A stretch of DNA of 64,000 nucleotides, taken from NCBI RefSeq assembly GCF_000012825.1, contig NC_009614.1:3100001-3164000 (forward strand), given 5' to 3'. Below, one piece after another: positions 49,187 through 56,493 of the stretch; the stretch's first letter is position 1, and the number at the start of each line of letters is the position of its first letter. Made by a program: the position numbers and the translations under genes. The DNA is from Phocaeicola vulgatus ATCC 8482 (GTDB lineage: Bacteria; Bacteroidota; Bacteroidia; Bacteroidales; Bacteroidaceae). The notes under the pieces were generated by a model. The model did no database searches. It had not been told where the DNA came from and worked only from the letters and a program-made list of their open reading frames with translations.

Positions 49187-49738
49187 TTATATAAAGAACA
49201 AGAGGAAGTAATAGTAGTCTTTCAAATTCTCTCTGAGTTTCTTGTAGGCTATTTTCTTTAATGTATGGACTGTTTCTGTAGATATGTTTAGTCTGTCTGC
49301 TATTTCTGCGTTTTTTTTCCCTTCCAGAGATAGTTGCATAATGGCTTTCATTTGGTCAGGTAATTTATTTATGGCTTCAGAAACGATACGATAAGTTTCC
49401 TCTTCAACGATTGCATCGTGAAAAAAGGAATCCTTTTTCTTTTCGATGACATTTTGAGCGTATTCATATACTACTTTTGAATGCTCCAGTTCGTTGAGTG
49501 CTTTATTGCGTACAGCTGTATATAAAAATGCTTTTACCTGATGCAGATAAAAAAAATCTTCTCTTATTTGCCATAGTTTGGCAAATGAATCTTGTACAAT
49601 ATCTGCTGAAGTTTCTTGGTTTTCTGTATATTGATTGGCAAATAAGCATAGAGTTACATAATATTTATTGAAAATATCATGAAACCCTTGCTCATTAAGC
49701 TTAATACTTATAGTTGTATGAGAAGTTCCCGCTGCCAC
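49187..49738 (-). CDS. ECF RNA polymerase sigma factor
   Basis: A 183-residue sigma-70 family factor of the Bacteroidetes FecI-like type. Region 2 includes TADIVQDSFAKLWQIREDF and YTAVRNKALNELEHS; region 4 is LPDQMKAIMQLSLEGKKNAE followed by IADRLNISTETVHTLKKIAY. The reading frame begins with GTG at 49736-49738 behind an AAAGGTGG-like ribosome site. I see no internal ATG before region 2, so this start is likely but not proven. It heads the operon with FecR, SusC, SusD and phosphatase. Confidence 0.92.
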   Translation of the reverse strand: MAAGTSHTTISIKLNEQGFHDIFNKYYVTLCLFANQYTENQETSADIVQDSFAKLWQIREDFFYLHQVKAFLYTAVRNKALNELEHSKVVYEYAQNVIEKKKDSFFHDAIVEEETYRIVSEAINKLPDQMKAIMQLSLEGKKNAEIADRLNISTETVHTLKKIAYKKLRENLKDYYYFLLFFI

Positions 49739-49817
49739 CTTTGCTTTTAATTTTCTCTAATTTTAGTGCGAATATAGAGAAAATTAATTAAAAACAGCCT
49801 CTTATTCTATTAAAATA

Positions 49818-52328
49818 TTATTTTAAGTCTACTACAGTAATACCTGCCCCACCAAATTGTACGTGTTCGTCTTGATAGTGTGCTACTCCTGGAACACTTC
49901 CCAAATAGCTGCGAATCAGGGTGCGCAGTATGCCTGTACCTGTTCCGTGAAGGATACGTACACGGTCTATTCCCAATAGTATGGCATCATCGATAAAATA
50001 AGTTACTGCCTGTATCGCTTCATCGCCACGCATACCGCGTACATCAATATCTTGTTTGAAATTTAGTTTCTTTTCATATACCCGATCTTGTGTTTCACTG
50101 CTGACGAAGGTACTTTTTACCATTGTTTTCTGGGTGGGCTGTATTGGTGTGCTACGTTCCAGCTTATCCAGTTTTACATTGGTTTTTATCATTCCGAACA
50201 TAACTATTGCATTTTTGCCATTAATTCCTAGTACTTCTCCGACACTGGATTGACCTTTGATCTTTACAGTGCTACCTACAGTGATAGGCTGTTCTTTGGG
50301 CATTGACAGTTGGGAAGATTCCGTCTTGGCTTTATCCTTTTTGTTTTTTTTCCGCTCTTGTTTTTCACGGAGTTTTTCCATTTTCCGGATGATTTCATCT
50401 TCCTTGTTCTTTTTCTCGATATCTTCTATCTGATTTTTAAAATCAGTCAGTTCCTGACGTGCCGATTGTGTACGTTCTTTGTCGGCTTGTGCTTCCTTGA
50501 TGATACGGATGGTATTTTCAATTCGGGCATTTGATTCCTGTATCAATTTTTCCGCATCTTCTTTGGCCTTTCGCAAAATCTCTTTACGACTTTTCTCCAG
50601 TTCCTGTAGTTCTTCTTCGTATTTGGCGATGGTTTCTTCCATCTGTTTTTCTCGTTTGCGGATGTTCTGACGCTTAGTTTCCCAATAACGTTTGTCACGT
50701 ACGATATCTTGTAGATATTTATCAGCATTGATATATTCACTCCCTACAATTTCGGATGCGTCGGCTATAACTTCTTCCGGTAAACCTATTTTCCTAGCTA
50801 TTTCTACTGCAAATGAACTTCCCGGATTTCCTATTTGTAATTGGAATAAAGCTTGCATTAAATGCCTGTCATATAACATGGCACCATTAACCACTCCTTC
50901 GTGATCTTCGGCAAAATGTTTCAAATTTTGATAATGAGTGGTGATAACGCCGAATGTGCCCTTTTCATTGAAACGTTTCAACACAGCTTCAGCTATGGCT
51001 CCTCCAATTTGTGGTTCTGTACCTCCGCCGAATTCATCAATGAGGATAAGGCTGCGTTCGTTACAGCTTTTCATCATTGTTTTCATGTTGGTAAGGTGTG
51101 AGGAGTAGGTACTCAGATCGTCTTCGATACTTTGTTCGTCACCTATGTCTATAAAGATACTGCCGAATAATCCGGCATGGCTACGTTCATGCATCGGAAC
51201 CGGCATACCACATTGTAACATATATTGTAGTAATCCCACAGTCTTCAGACAAACGGATTTACCTCCGGCATTCGGTCCGGATATAATTAGAATGCGTTGA
51301 TTTTTAGTTAGTTCTATATCTAGAGGAACAACCTTTTTATTATGCTTGGCCAGCGAGAGTTGCAATAGTGGGTGTATGGCCATGGTCCAGTCCAAAATCT
51401 GTTTGTCTTCCAATGATGGTTTGGTGGCGTTCGTCTGAATGGAAAAATGGGCTTTGGCACGGATGAAATCAATTTCTGCCAAAAACTCGTATGACTGGAG
51501 GATGGCGGGGACCTGTGGGCGGATTATGATAGAGAAATCTGTCAGGATACGGATGATTTCCCGGCGTTCTTCTCCTTCCAATTCCCGTATTCTATTGTTT
51601 GCTTCCACTACTTCGGCCGGTTCTATGAAAACTGTTTTGCCGGTGGATGATTCATCGTGTACAATTCCCTTGATTTTCCGTTTTAATCCCGGTGCGACAG
51701 GGATGACGAGTCTTCCGTCACGCATGGTAGGAGTTACATCTTTATCAACATAACCTTCTGCTTGAGCGTTGCGTAGAATTGCATTCAAACTGCGTGATAT
51801 GCTTCCGGCTGTCGAGGCCAACTCTCTGCGGATGCGTAATAATTCGGAAGAAGCGTTGTCTTTGATTTTTCCGAATTTGTCTAAGATGTTGTTTATACGC
51901 GTAATGAGTTGAGGAAACACGATAATATCTCCTGCCAGTTTTTGTAGGGCAGGGTAGGGGGAGTTTTCTTTTTCTTGTTCTTCGTCATTCGAGGTCAGTG
52001 TCAGAAAATGGATGATATCACGAATTGTTTCTAAAGAACGGCGTAAATCAAACAGTTCTTGCTCATCCAAATACATACCTTCTACGCGGATACGTTTTAG
52101 TGATGGTCGTACATCAAAAAAATATTGGTCGGGAAAACTGTCTTCCTCTTGTATGATGCGCATGAATTCCATCACCTGTTCCAGCCATTCATTAATATCC
52201 TTAAAGGATTCTGAGAAGTTCATTTCATCTACTCTTTCTTGACCTAATGTGCTGAGACATTTCTCTTTTAGTAAATGACGGATGGAATCGAAACCTATTT
52301 TCTGTTCGAAATTCTGAGGGTATATCAT
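49818..52328 (-). CDS. mutS2: MutS2 endonuclease/ATPase
   Basis: An 836-residue MutS2: core and lever domains to residue 320, ATPase with Walker A ISGPNAGGKSVCLKTVG and Walker B LILIDEFGGGTEPQIGG, a long coiled coil (about 520-640, Glu/Lys-rich), and a C-terminal Smr nuclease domain with DVRGMRGDEA and RILHGTGTGILR. MutS2 suppresses homologous recombination or rescues collided ribosomes, depending on species. Its promoter is divergent from the tRNA-Ser promoter. It is the last ordinary housekeeping gene before the repeated region. Confidence 0.95.
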   Translation of the reverse strand: MIYPQNFEQKIGFDSIRHLLKEKCLSTLGQERVDEMNFSESFKDINEWLEQVMEFMRIIQEEDSFPDQYFFDVRPSLKRIRVEGMYLDEQELFDLRRSLETIRDIIHFLTLTSNDEEQEKENSPYPALQKLAGDIIVFPQLITRINNILDKFGKIKDNASSELLRIRRELASTAGSISRSLNAILRNAQAEGYVDKDVTPTMRDGRLVIPVAPGLKRKIKGIVHDESSTGKTVFIEPAEVVEANNRIRELEGEERREIIRILTDFSIIIRPQVPAILQSYEFLAEIDFIRAKAHFSIQTNATKPSLEDKQILDWTMAIHPLLQLSLAKHNKKVVPLDIELTKNQRILIISGPNAGGKSVCLKTVGLLQYMLQCGMPVPMHERSHAGLFGSIFIDIGDEQSIEDDLSTYSSHLTNMKTMMKSCNERSLILIDEFGGGTEPQIGGAIAEAVLKRFNEKGTFGVITTHYQNLKHFAEDHEGVVNGAMLYDRHLMQALFQLQIGNPGSSFAVEIARKIGLPEEVIADASEIVGSEYINADKYLQDIVRDKRYWETKRQNIRKREKQMEETIAKYEEELQELEKSRKEILRKAKEDAEKLIQESNARIENTIRIIKEAQADKERTQSARQELTDFKNQIEDIEKKNKEDEIIRKMEKLREKQERKKNKKDKAKTESSQLSMPKEQPITVGSTVKIKGQSSVGEVLGINGKNAIVMFGMIKTNVKLDKLERSTPIQPTQKTMVKSTFVSSETQDRVYEKKLNFKQDIDVRGMRGDEAIQAVTYFIDDAILLGIDRVRILHGTGTGILRTLIRSYLGSVPGVAHYQDEHVQFGGAGITVVDLK

Positions 52329-52358
52329 GATTTATTTCTTTCGTTTATTATTCGTATG

Positions 52359-52389
52359 CAAAAATACGATTTGAAAATTTTATAGCAAA
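52359..52389 (-). promoter_or_regulatory. Promoter of mutS2
   Basis: Minus-strand TTTG (52386-52389), 19-base spacer and TATTTTTG (52359-52366) match the Bacteroidales consensus. Start about 30 bases upstream of the gene. Confidence 0.8.
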
Positions 52390-52404
52390 AAAACTGGTAA
52401 ACTA

Positions 52405-52435
52405 TTTGCTTATTTAAAATAAAGTCGTACCTTTG
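52405..52435 (+). promoter_or_regulatory. Promoter of tRNA-Ser
   Basis: TTTG (52405-52408), a 19-base spacer and TACCTTTG (52428-52435) match the consensus exactly. Divergent from the mutS2 promoter with 15 bases between them. Confidence 0.85.
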
Positions 52436-52476
52436 CAGCGCTTTCAACAGAAAGTACTTTTGAAAAAAGAAGTCTT

Positions 52477-52561
52477 GGAGAGGTGGCAGAGTGGTCGATT
52501 GCGGCGGTCTTGAAAACCGTTGTACTGCGAGGTACCCGGGGTTCGAATCCCTGTCTCTCCG
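52477..52561 (+). tRNA. tRNA-Ser (anticodon UGA)
   Basis: An 85-base tRNA with acceptor GGAGAGG paired with TCTCTCC plus discriminator G. The anticodon loop CTTGAAA gives UGA. A long variable arm (TGTACTGCGAGGTACCC) is typical of class II tRNAs, and the T-arm has GGTTCGAATCC. CCA is not encoded. The 3' end of this gene is partly repeated at 58092-58108. Confidence 0.95.
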
Positions 52562-53153
52562 CAATAAATGCTGAAAATCAGTAATTTACAAGAAAAACAC
52601 CCAATTTTACACCCTAAAAAGTAAAATTGGGTGTTTTGGCTTTATTTAATACTTTGTTCTTTTATTACTTATTTGGCTTTGCACTGTCTTTGGTTGCTTA
52701 GCTATTATTTATTGTATAATTTGAAAAGGGGATATTGTGTTGTTGGTGATATTTTTACACTAATATTTATTTGAATCATTTTCTTTCTTTAACTTTTTTA
52801 GAGTAGGGAATCTCCCGAATAATTCTGTCTTTTATAATAGTAATACATTCCTTTAGAGCTTGATTTTGTGTTATTATGTTTGTATCTTGGTGCTAAACGC
52901 ATTATTTTTATATTGGATAGGCATTTAGGTTATGAATTGAATATAACTTTGGGCTTTTAAAGTACATTTCATTTTGTCAATGAAATACTAATTAATGGGT
53001 ATTTTACTGATAAAGAAATTTGTATGATTTTGCATAAATGCATATCGCAAAGATGCAAAAACGATTTATTTTATTGTTTTGATAGTGGATTTGTTTACAG
53101 CTCTTGTATGTTATACTTTTATTTTCATGCTTTGGGCATAATAATGAAATTGA
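52562..53153. repeat. Long leader repeat, copy 1 (with 52594-52637 terminator)
   Basis: This 590-base non-coding block matches 58109-58681 over its whole length with scattered substitutions and small indels. It ends in the same leader segment (from about 53041, ending TTTTCATGCTTTGGGCATAA) that precedes both outer-membrane barrel genes. Here the barrel gene is missing: after ATGAAATTGAATGG the sequence passes directly into the upstream region of the lipoprotein at 53241. A degenerate palindrome lies at 52983-53004. I see no gene inside. Confidence 0.8.
52594..52637 (+). terminator. Terminator of tRNA-Ser
   Basis: AAAACACCCAATTTTAC (52594-52610) and GTAAAATTGGGTGTTTT (52621-52637) form a perfect 17-bp stem 33 bases after the tRNA. 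A weaker version is found in the repeat copy at 58144-58175. Confidence 0.85.
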
Positions 53154-53166
53154 ATGGTTATTTGTG

Positions 53167-53194
53167 ATAAAATACCAATTAATTGGTATTTTAT
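53167..53194 (+). promoter_or_regulatory. 28-bp perfect palindrome upstream of lipoprotein copy 1
   Basis: ATAAAATACCAATT followed by its exact reverse complement, centred between 53180 and 53181. The same palindrome sits at 60210-60237 in front of the second copy of the gene. Likely operator or RNA hairpin; the start codon is 46 bases downstream. Confidence 0.8.
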
Positions 53195-53240
53195 TGTACA
53201 GGAAAAATTCTTTAATTTGCAAAAACTAAATAGTATTAAT

Positions 53241-54080
53241 ATGAAAAAAATATTCATTCTTCTGTTCGTTTCCTTAGCATTATTTTCCTGTGAAAAAGAA
53301 GAAGATAATAAAATTTTTGAATATCAGTTGCTGCCAAGTGAGAATGTATCTAAACCATTTAGTTGTTTGGGGGAGAAACGTACTATTACTTTTACAATTA
53401 TTCAAAAAACATTGATAGATGATATTTTAGATTCAGAGGTTCCGATTATTCCCAAGGATGTTTCGATAGAATTTGATAAAACTCTTTTTTCTGATATAGA
53501 GACAAAAATAAAGGGTGATCAGGTTGTATTAAATATAACCTCAAATATTAATAAGGAAGATAAAATTTTGAATGTTGATCTACAGATTTCTTACTCTACT
53601 ATTAATGGTATAAAAGTAGAAAAAATTCCCCTAATTATAGATAAAGGGAAGTTGACATTTGTGTATAAAATCCATTCGGAACAGAATCCTTTTGTTCTAC
53701 CAGTTGAAGGTGGAAAATTTGAATTGCCTTTTATTTGTAAAAAGCAGACATATTTGAATGATCAGTTTATAGAGGAAACTTATTCATCATTAAATGGATT
53801 GAGATTTAAAACGATAAGTACTGGTAATGTCTGGTTTCTTACGGTCAGAAAAGACGGGGAAAAAATCGGTTTTTACAAATTCACTTTTGTGGGAGAAGGA
53901 CCATATAACCAAAAAACAGATCCAGAGTGCTATTTTAACATATATACCCATGATGCAAATTTAATTACAGATAATCCTACGGAAATATTCAGACAGGATT
54001 TCATACAACCCCAGACCCCGGGTGAGGATTATTATAAACCTTCTCGGTCCTCTTATAAACATGGTACTTTTGATTTTTAA
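53241..54080 (+). CDS. Lipoprotein, paralogue of the candidate CDCL immunity protein (copy 1)
   Basis: A 279-residue lipoprotein (lipobox LFSC, Cys17, then EKEEDNK) with no family I recognise. Beta-rich throughout; ends GTFDF. Residues 1-150 are almost identical to the protein at 60287-61126, and the rest only about two-thirds identical, so the pair is mosaic. Copy 2 sits directly before two CDC-like toxin genes; this copy is followed only by a broken toxin-like start. I infer an orphan immunity gene that could protect against a variant toxin. The ATG at 53241 opens a normal lipoprotein signal; a longer frame from 53154 runs through the palindrome and is rejected. Confidence 0.75.
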   Translation: MKKIFILLFVSLALFSCEKEEDNKIFEYQLLPSENVSKPFSCLGEKRTITFTIIQKTLIDDILDSEVPIIPKDVSIEFDKTLFSDIETKIKGDQVVLNITSNINKEDKILNVDLQISYSTINGIKVEKIPLIIDKGKLTFVYKIHSEQNPFVLPVEGGKFELPFICKKQTYLNDQFIEETYSSLNGLRFKTISTGNVWFLTVRKDGEKIGFYKFTFVGEGPYNQKTDPECYFNIYTHDANLITDNPTEIFRQDFIQPQTPGEDYYKPSRSSYKHGTFDF

Positions 54081-54111
54081 CATATTCGGTATTAACTTAA
54101 TTATATTAATA

Positions 54112-54250
54112 ATGAAACAGTATGTGTATTTATTGATTTTGCCAATTATGTTTTTAATTTCATGTTCCGATGATACTAACCCCACTGCTTGTTGATTTAT
54201 TTCAAAAATATGCTGAATTCAAGAATGCCCATAAAAATTCAATAACATGA
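54112..54250 (+). pseudogene. Hybrid remnant: CDCL-like lipoprotein start joined to a membrane-protein end
   Basis: An ATG at 54112 opens a lipoprotein signal (MKQYVYLLILPIMFLISCSD) at the same place, relative to the upstream gene, as the short CDCL gene at 61159 (which starts MKKCLYL and has FFSSCSD). The frame stops after 27 codons at 54195. From 54182, another frame reads PLLVDLFQKYAEFKNAHKN and ends at TGA 54248-54250. PLLVDLF also occurs in the 55-residue protein at 55272, and 21 bases (CCCACTGCTTGTTGATTTATT) are shared with 55325-55345. It looks like a recombination scar that deleted a toxin gene. The TGA overlaps the next ATG. Confidence 0.65.
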
Positions 54251-54567
54251 AAATATCCCTTTTATTTTTAATAGTTTTATTCTGTGGCTCTTGTGCCGGA
54301 TATAGGGTTAGTCGTTTCACCACTGATCCTGTGAAAATTGGCTCTCCAAAAGAATTGGTTTTAAAGAAATATGGTCCTCCTTTTAAAATTAATTCATATA
54401 ATAATGGAAACAAAACATTAGAAGTTCTTTATTATAAAGAACCTATGGTTGTAGCTCGATACGAATATATCTTAACAACAAGTCTTACATTCGATGATTC
54501 TATTTTAGTTAAAATAGAACAAGAGGAAGAACCTACACCAGATAATATTAGAATTATAAAAGAATAA
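54247..54567 (+). CDS. Small BamE/SmpA-like lipoprotein
   Basis: A 106-residue lipoprotein (lipobox CGSC, Cys16). KIGSPKELVLKKYGPPFKIN resembles the helix-turn motif of SmpA/BamE folds, followed by two beta strands (KTLEVLYYKEP and VARYEYILTTSLTF). Its ATG overlaps the TGA of the preceding remnant frame, suggesting it was once translationally coupled to a full gene there. Role unknown; it could be an outer-membrane accessory factor. Confidence 0.65.
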   Translation: MKISLLFLIVLFCGSCAGYRVSRFTTDPVKIGSPKELVLKKYGPPFKINSYNNGNKTLEVLYYKEPMVVARYEYILTTSLTFDDSILVKIEQEEEPTPDNIRIIKE

Positions 54568-54611
54568 TAATTGTGTTTTTTAGTACATGTTTAATCAAAA
54601 AGAAAAGCCTT

Positions 54612-55268
54612 ATGAAGATTTTACAGTATGTTTTTTCTTTTTTCTTGCTGTTGATTGTTGTTGGTTGCAGTAATGATCCAGAAGAAGTAATAAATGATTT
54701 CAAAAAGGAATTGGATGAAGTTAACGAAATCTCTCAAATAAAAAGTGCCTTTGAAAGTAAGGGGTTTAAATCAGTAGAAGAAGCTGCTGCTTATGCAAAT
54801 AGTTTGATACAGGATATTAAACCTATCTCCAGAGCTATCAATGAAGACGATTATGTTGAGAGGATATCCCCTGAAGTAATGGAAGTAATAGAGAGTATGA
54901 AAAACATAAAAGTTGATACAGAGGCTTCCCCTGAAACTCTAAGGCTTCAGCTCAAAGAAATTGTGCAAAATAGTACTCTATCTCCAAACTCCCAAGAATA
55001 CAATATTCTAATGAATTCTGTAGATATAGCTGTTGAAGCTATTTATTATGCTATGGAGTTAGAAGCTCCTAAAGCTACAACGAGAGGATTTTTGGGGACG
55101 GCATGGAAAGTAGTGAAATGTGTTGCAGGAACTGCAGGATCCGCGGGATTAGGTGCGGTTGGTGGTGCAGGAGTTGGTACTGTCACACTACCTGTTATCG
55201 GTACAGTATCGGGAACCGCTTTAGGTGGGTGGAGCGGCGCCTTAGTAGGAGTTGCTACTTTTTGCTAA
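54612..55268 (+). CDS. Lipoprotein with glycine-zipper, bacteriocin-like C-terminus
   Basis: A 218-residue lipoprotein (lipobox VVGC, Cys19). Residues 22-150 are acidic and helical. From Gly159, just after TTR (Arg158), the last 60 residues are Gly/Ala/Val-rich with small-residue spacing (GSAGLGAVGGAGVGTVTLPV) and two cysteines, Cys170 and the terminal Cys218. This tail resembles membrane-inserting bacteriocins more than a structural lipoprotein. Cleavage after Arg158 would free a 60-residue peptide. A 55-residue two-helix membrane protein starts three bases after the stop, the usual position of an immunity gene. No family was recognised; the toxin reading is inference. Start ATG 54612; the GTG at 54573 is rejected. 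Confidence 0.65.
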   Translation: MKILQYVFSFFLLLIVVGCSNDPEEVINDFKKELDEVNEISQIKSAFESKGFKSVEEAAAYANSLIQDIKPISRAINEDDYVERISPEVMEVIESMKNIKVDTEASPETLRLQLKEIVQNSTLSPNSQEYNILMNSVDIAVEAIYYAMELEAPKATTRGFLGTAWKVVKCVAGTAGSAGLGAVGGAGVGTVTLPVIGTVSGTALGGWSGALVGVATFC

Positions 55269-55271
55269 AAC

Positions 55272-55439
55272 ATGAAAAAAAGCACTCTGATAATGATCTT
55301 TTGTCTATCAACATTCATTATAATCCCACTGCTTGTTGATTTATTCGAACAGGAATATTATACAAAATGCTTCGTAATAGTTTTTCTGTTTATACTATCT
55401 GTTAAAGGATTATGTAAGAAAATCGTGCAAAAATCCTGA
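55272..55439 (+). CDS. Small two-helix membrane protein, candidate immunity protein
   Basis: A 55-residue protein, too short for most gene finders. Two hydrophobic segments (about residues 5-23 and 33-48) flank DLFEQEYYTK, and the C-terminus is basic (CKKIVQKS). It begins three bases past the glycine-zipper lipoprotein stop, so the two are almost surely co-translated. Size, topology and place match immunity proteins of class II-type bacteriocins; that role is inferred. A fragment of a relative is fused into the remnant at 54182-54250. Confidence 0.55.
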   Translation: MKKSTLIMIFCLSTFIIIPLLVDLFEQEYYTKCFVIVFLFILSVKGLCKKIVQKS

Positions 55440-55451
55440 TTGTTCATTTAA

Positions 55452-55535
55452 ATAAATATCGCAGAAATGTAAATTGACAGTGGATTTATTTACAGCCCTT
55501 GTGTGTGATGCTTTTATTTTCATGCTTTGGGCATA
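55452..55535. repeat. Leader repeat, short copy before barrel gene 1
   Basis: From AATATCGCAGAAATG to TTTTCATGCTTTGGGCATA this matches the ends of the long leader copies (53041-53145 and 58582-58681), with a few gaps. It includes the four-codon frame ATG CTT TGG GCA TAA whose stop overlaps the next ATG (TAATG). Confidence 0.75.
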
Positions 55536-56345
55536 ATGATGAAAATCAATATGTATAGAAAGGTGACTACATTAATTAGTTTTGCAGCATTTGTTTTGTT
55601 TTGGATCATCATGTGTCCTCTTGGGATGTATGGTCAAGAATCGAAGTGGGTTGATATGAATCCTGTGAGAAAACGGTATTTGCGTTTTCACAAAGATTTT
55701 GCAGTTGATTCGGTTAAATATCCTATTTGGGAATATCAAAATTCTGTTATTTTTGCAAATTCCGGTGTTACTCTTCAATTCAAGAAGGGTGGGCCGTTTT
55801 TTTACACAGACCAAAGTCCTTTACATAAAGGGGAATATAATGTGTCGGGGGTAATAGCCCCATTGTGGAATGGTCACGTTTACGGCATGGGACGCCAAAT
55901 GAATTTAATTGGTATTGGTGTTTTTAACTATGCTGCTATTGGATATAACAAATCATTGTCAGATAATTTATTTGCTGATGTTGCATTGCATGCAATGAAG
56001 TTGAGTACTCCTCGCCATGTGGATGAAACATTTGGTATATCGGGTAAACTTTCTTATTCCTTTAATTCCCGAATGAGTTTGCATGTATTTGGCGGTTTTT
56101 TATTTACTCCTGTTACTTCATTCAGCCGTAATGACTACGGAGGCAGTGTTGCTTTCGATATAACGGATTCTTTTGGAACGGAATTAGGTATAAGGGGTTA
56201 TCGTGAATATCCTTTTGAACGTGGGGGAGTTACTCCTATCTTAATGCCTTACTATAAATTTAAAAAGCATAAAGTGGAAATGGATTTTGGTGGATTTTTA
56301 CAAGAAATAATATATGGATTGTTATGTAAAAAGTATCATTTATGA
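55536..56345 (+). CDS. Predicted outer-membrane beta-barrel, copy 1
   Basis: A 269-residue protein with an N-terminal hydrophobic signal (to about YGQES) and strongly alternating strands: FFYTDQSPLHKGEYNVSGVI, LIGIGVFNYAAIGYNKSLSD, MSLHVFGGFLFTPVTSF. No known family recognised. Residues from about 88 on are nearly identical to the protein at 58682, while the first 75 differ. At the 3' end a small change (TTATGT for TTTAAAT) removes the stop used by copy 2, so this copy runs on to end CKKYHL and its TGA overlaps the next start as ATGA. ATG 55536 or 55539 may be used. Confidence 0.7.
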   Translation: MMKINMYRKVTTLISFAAFVLFWIIMCPLGMYGQESKWVDMNPVRKRYLRFHKDFAVDSVKYPIWEYQNSVIFANSGVTLQFKKGGPFFYTDQSPLHKGEYNVSGVIAPLWNGHVYGMGRQMNLIGIGVFNYAAIGYNKSLSDNLFADVALHAMKLSTPRHVDETFGISGKLSYSFNSRMSLHVFGGFLFTPVTSFSRNDYGGSVAFDITDSFGTELGIRGYREYPFERGGVTPILMPYYKFKKHKVEMDFGGFLQEIIYGLLCKKYHL

Positions 56346-56464
56346 AGAAAATAGTATTTGTATTGTTCGGATGTTTGATCATCTTTCAAAGTTGTAGTAA
56401 TGTGTTTTATAACCATGCTAATAAAACGGAAAAGGTTACTGTTAAGGTAAAGCCTTTTAAATAA
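56342..56464 (+). CDS. 40-residue lipoprotein, copy 1
   Basis: A tiny lipoprotein: signal with lipobox IFQSC (Cys18), then SNVFYNHANKTEKVTVKVKP and ends FK. Mature part only 23 residues, basic. Identical except one residue to the protein at 59501, each time right after the barrel gene, which argues that it is a real gene selected together with the barrel. Function unknown. Confidence 0.7.
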   Translation: MKKIVFVLFGCLIIFQSCSNVFYNHANKTEKVTVKVKPFK

Positions 56465-56493
56465 AATAATTGTTTAATACAAAATCATACACT

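Noticed and set aside
53154..53240. Upstream extension of the lipoprotein starting at 53241
   Set aside because: It would read through the 28-bp palindrome and put 29 odd residues in front of a good lipoprotein signal.
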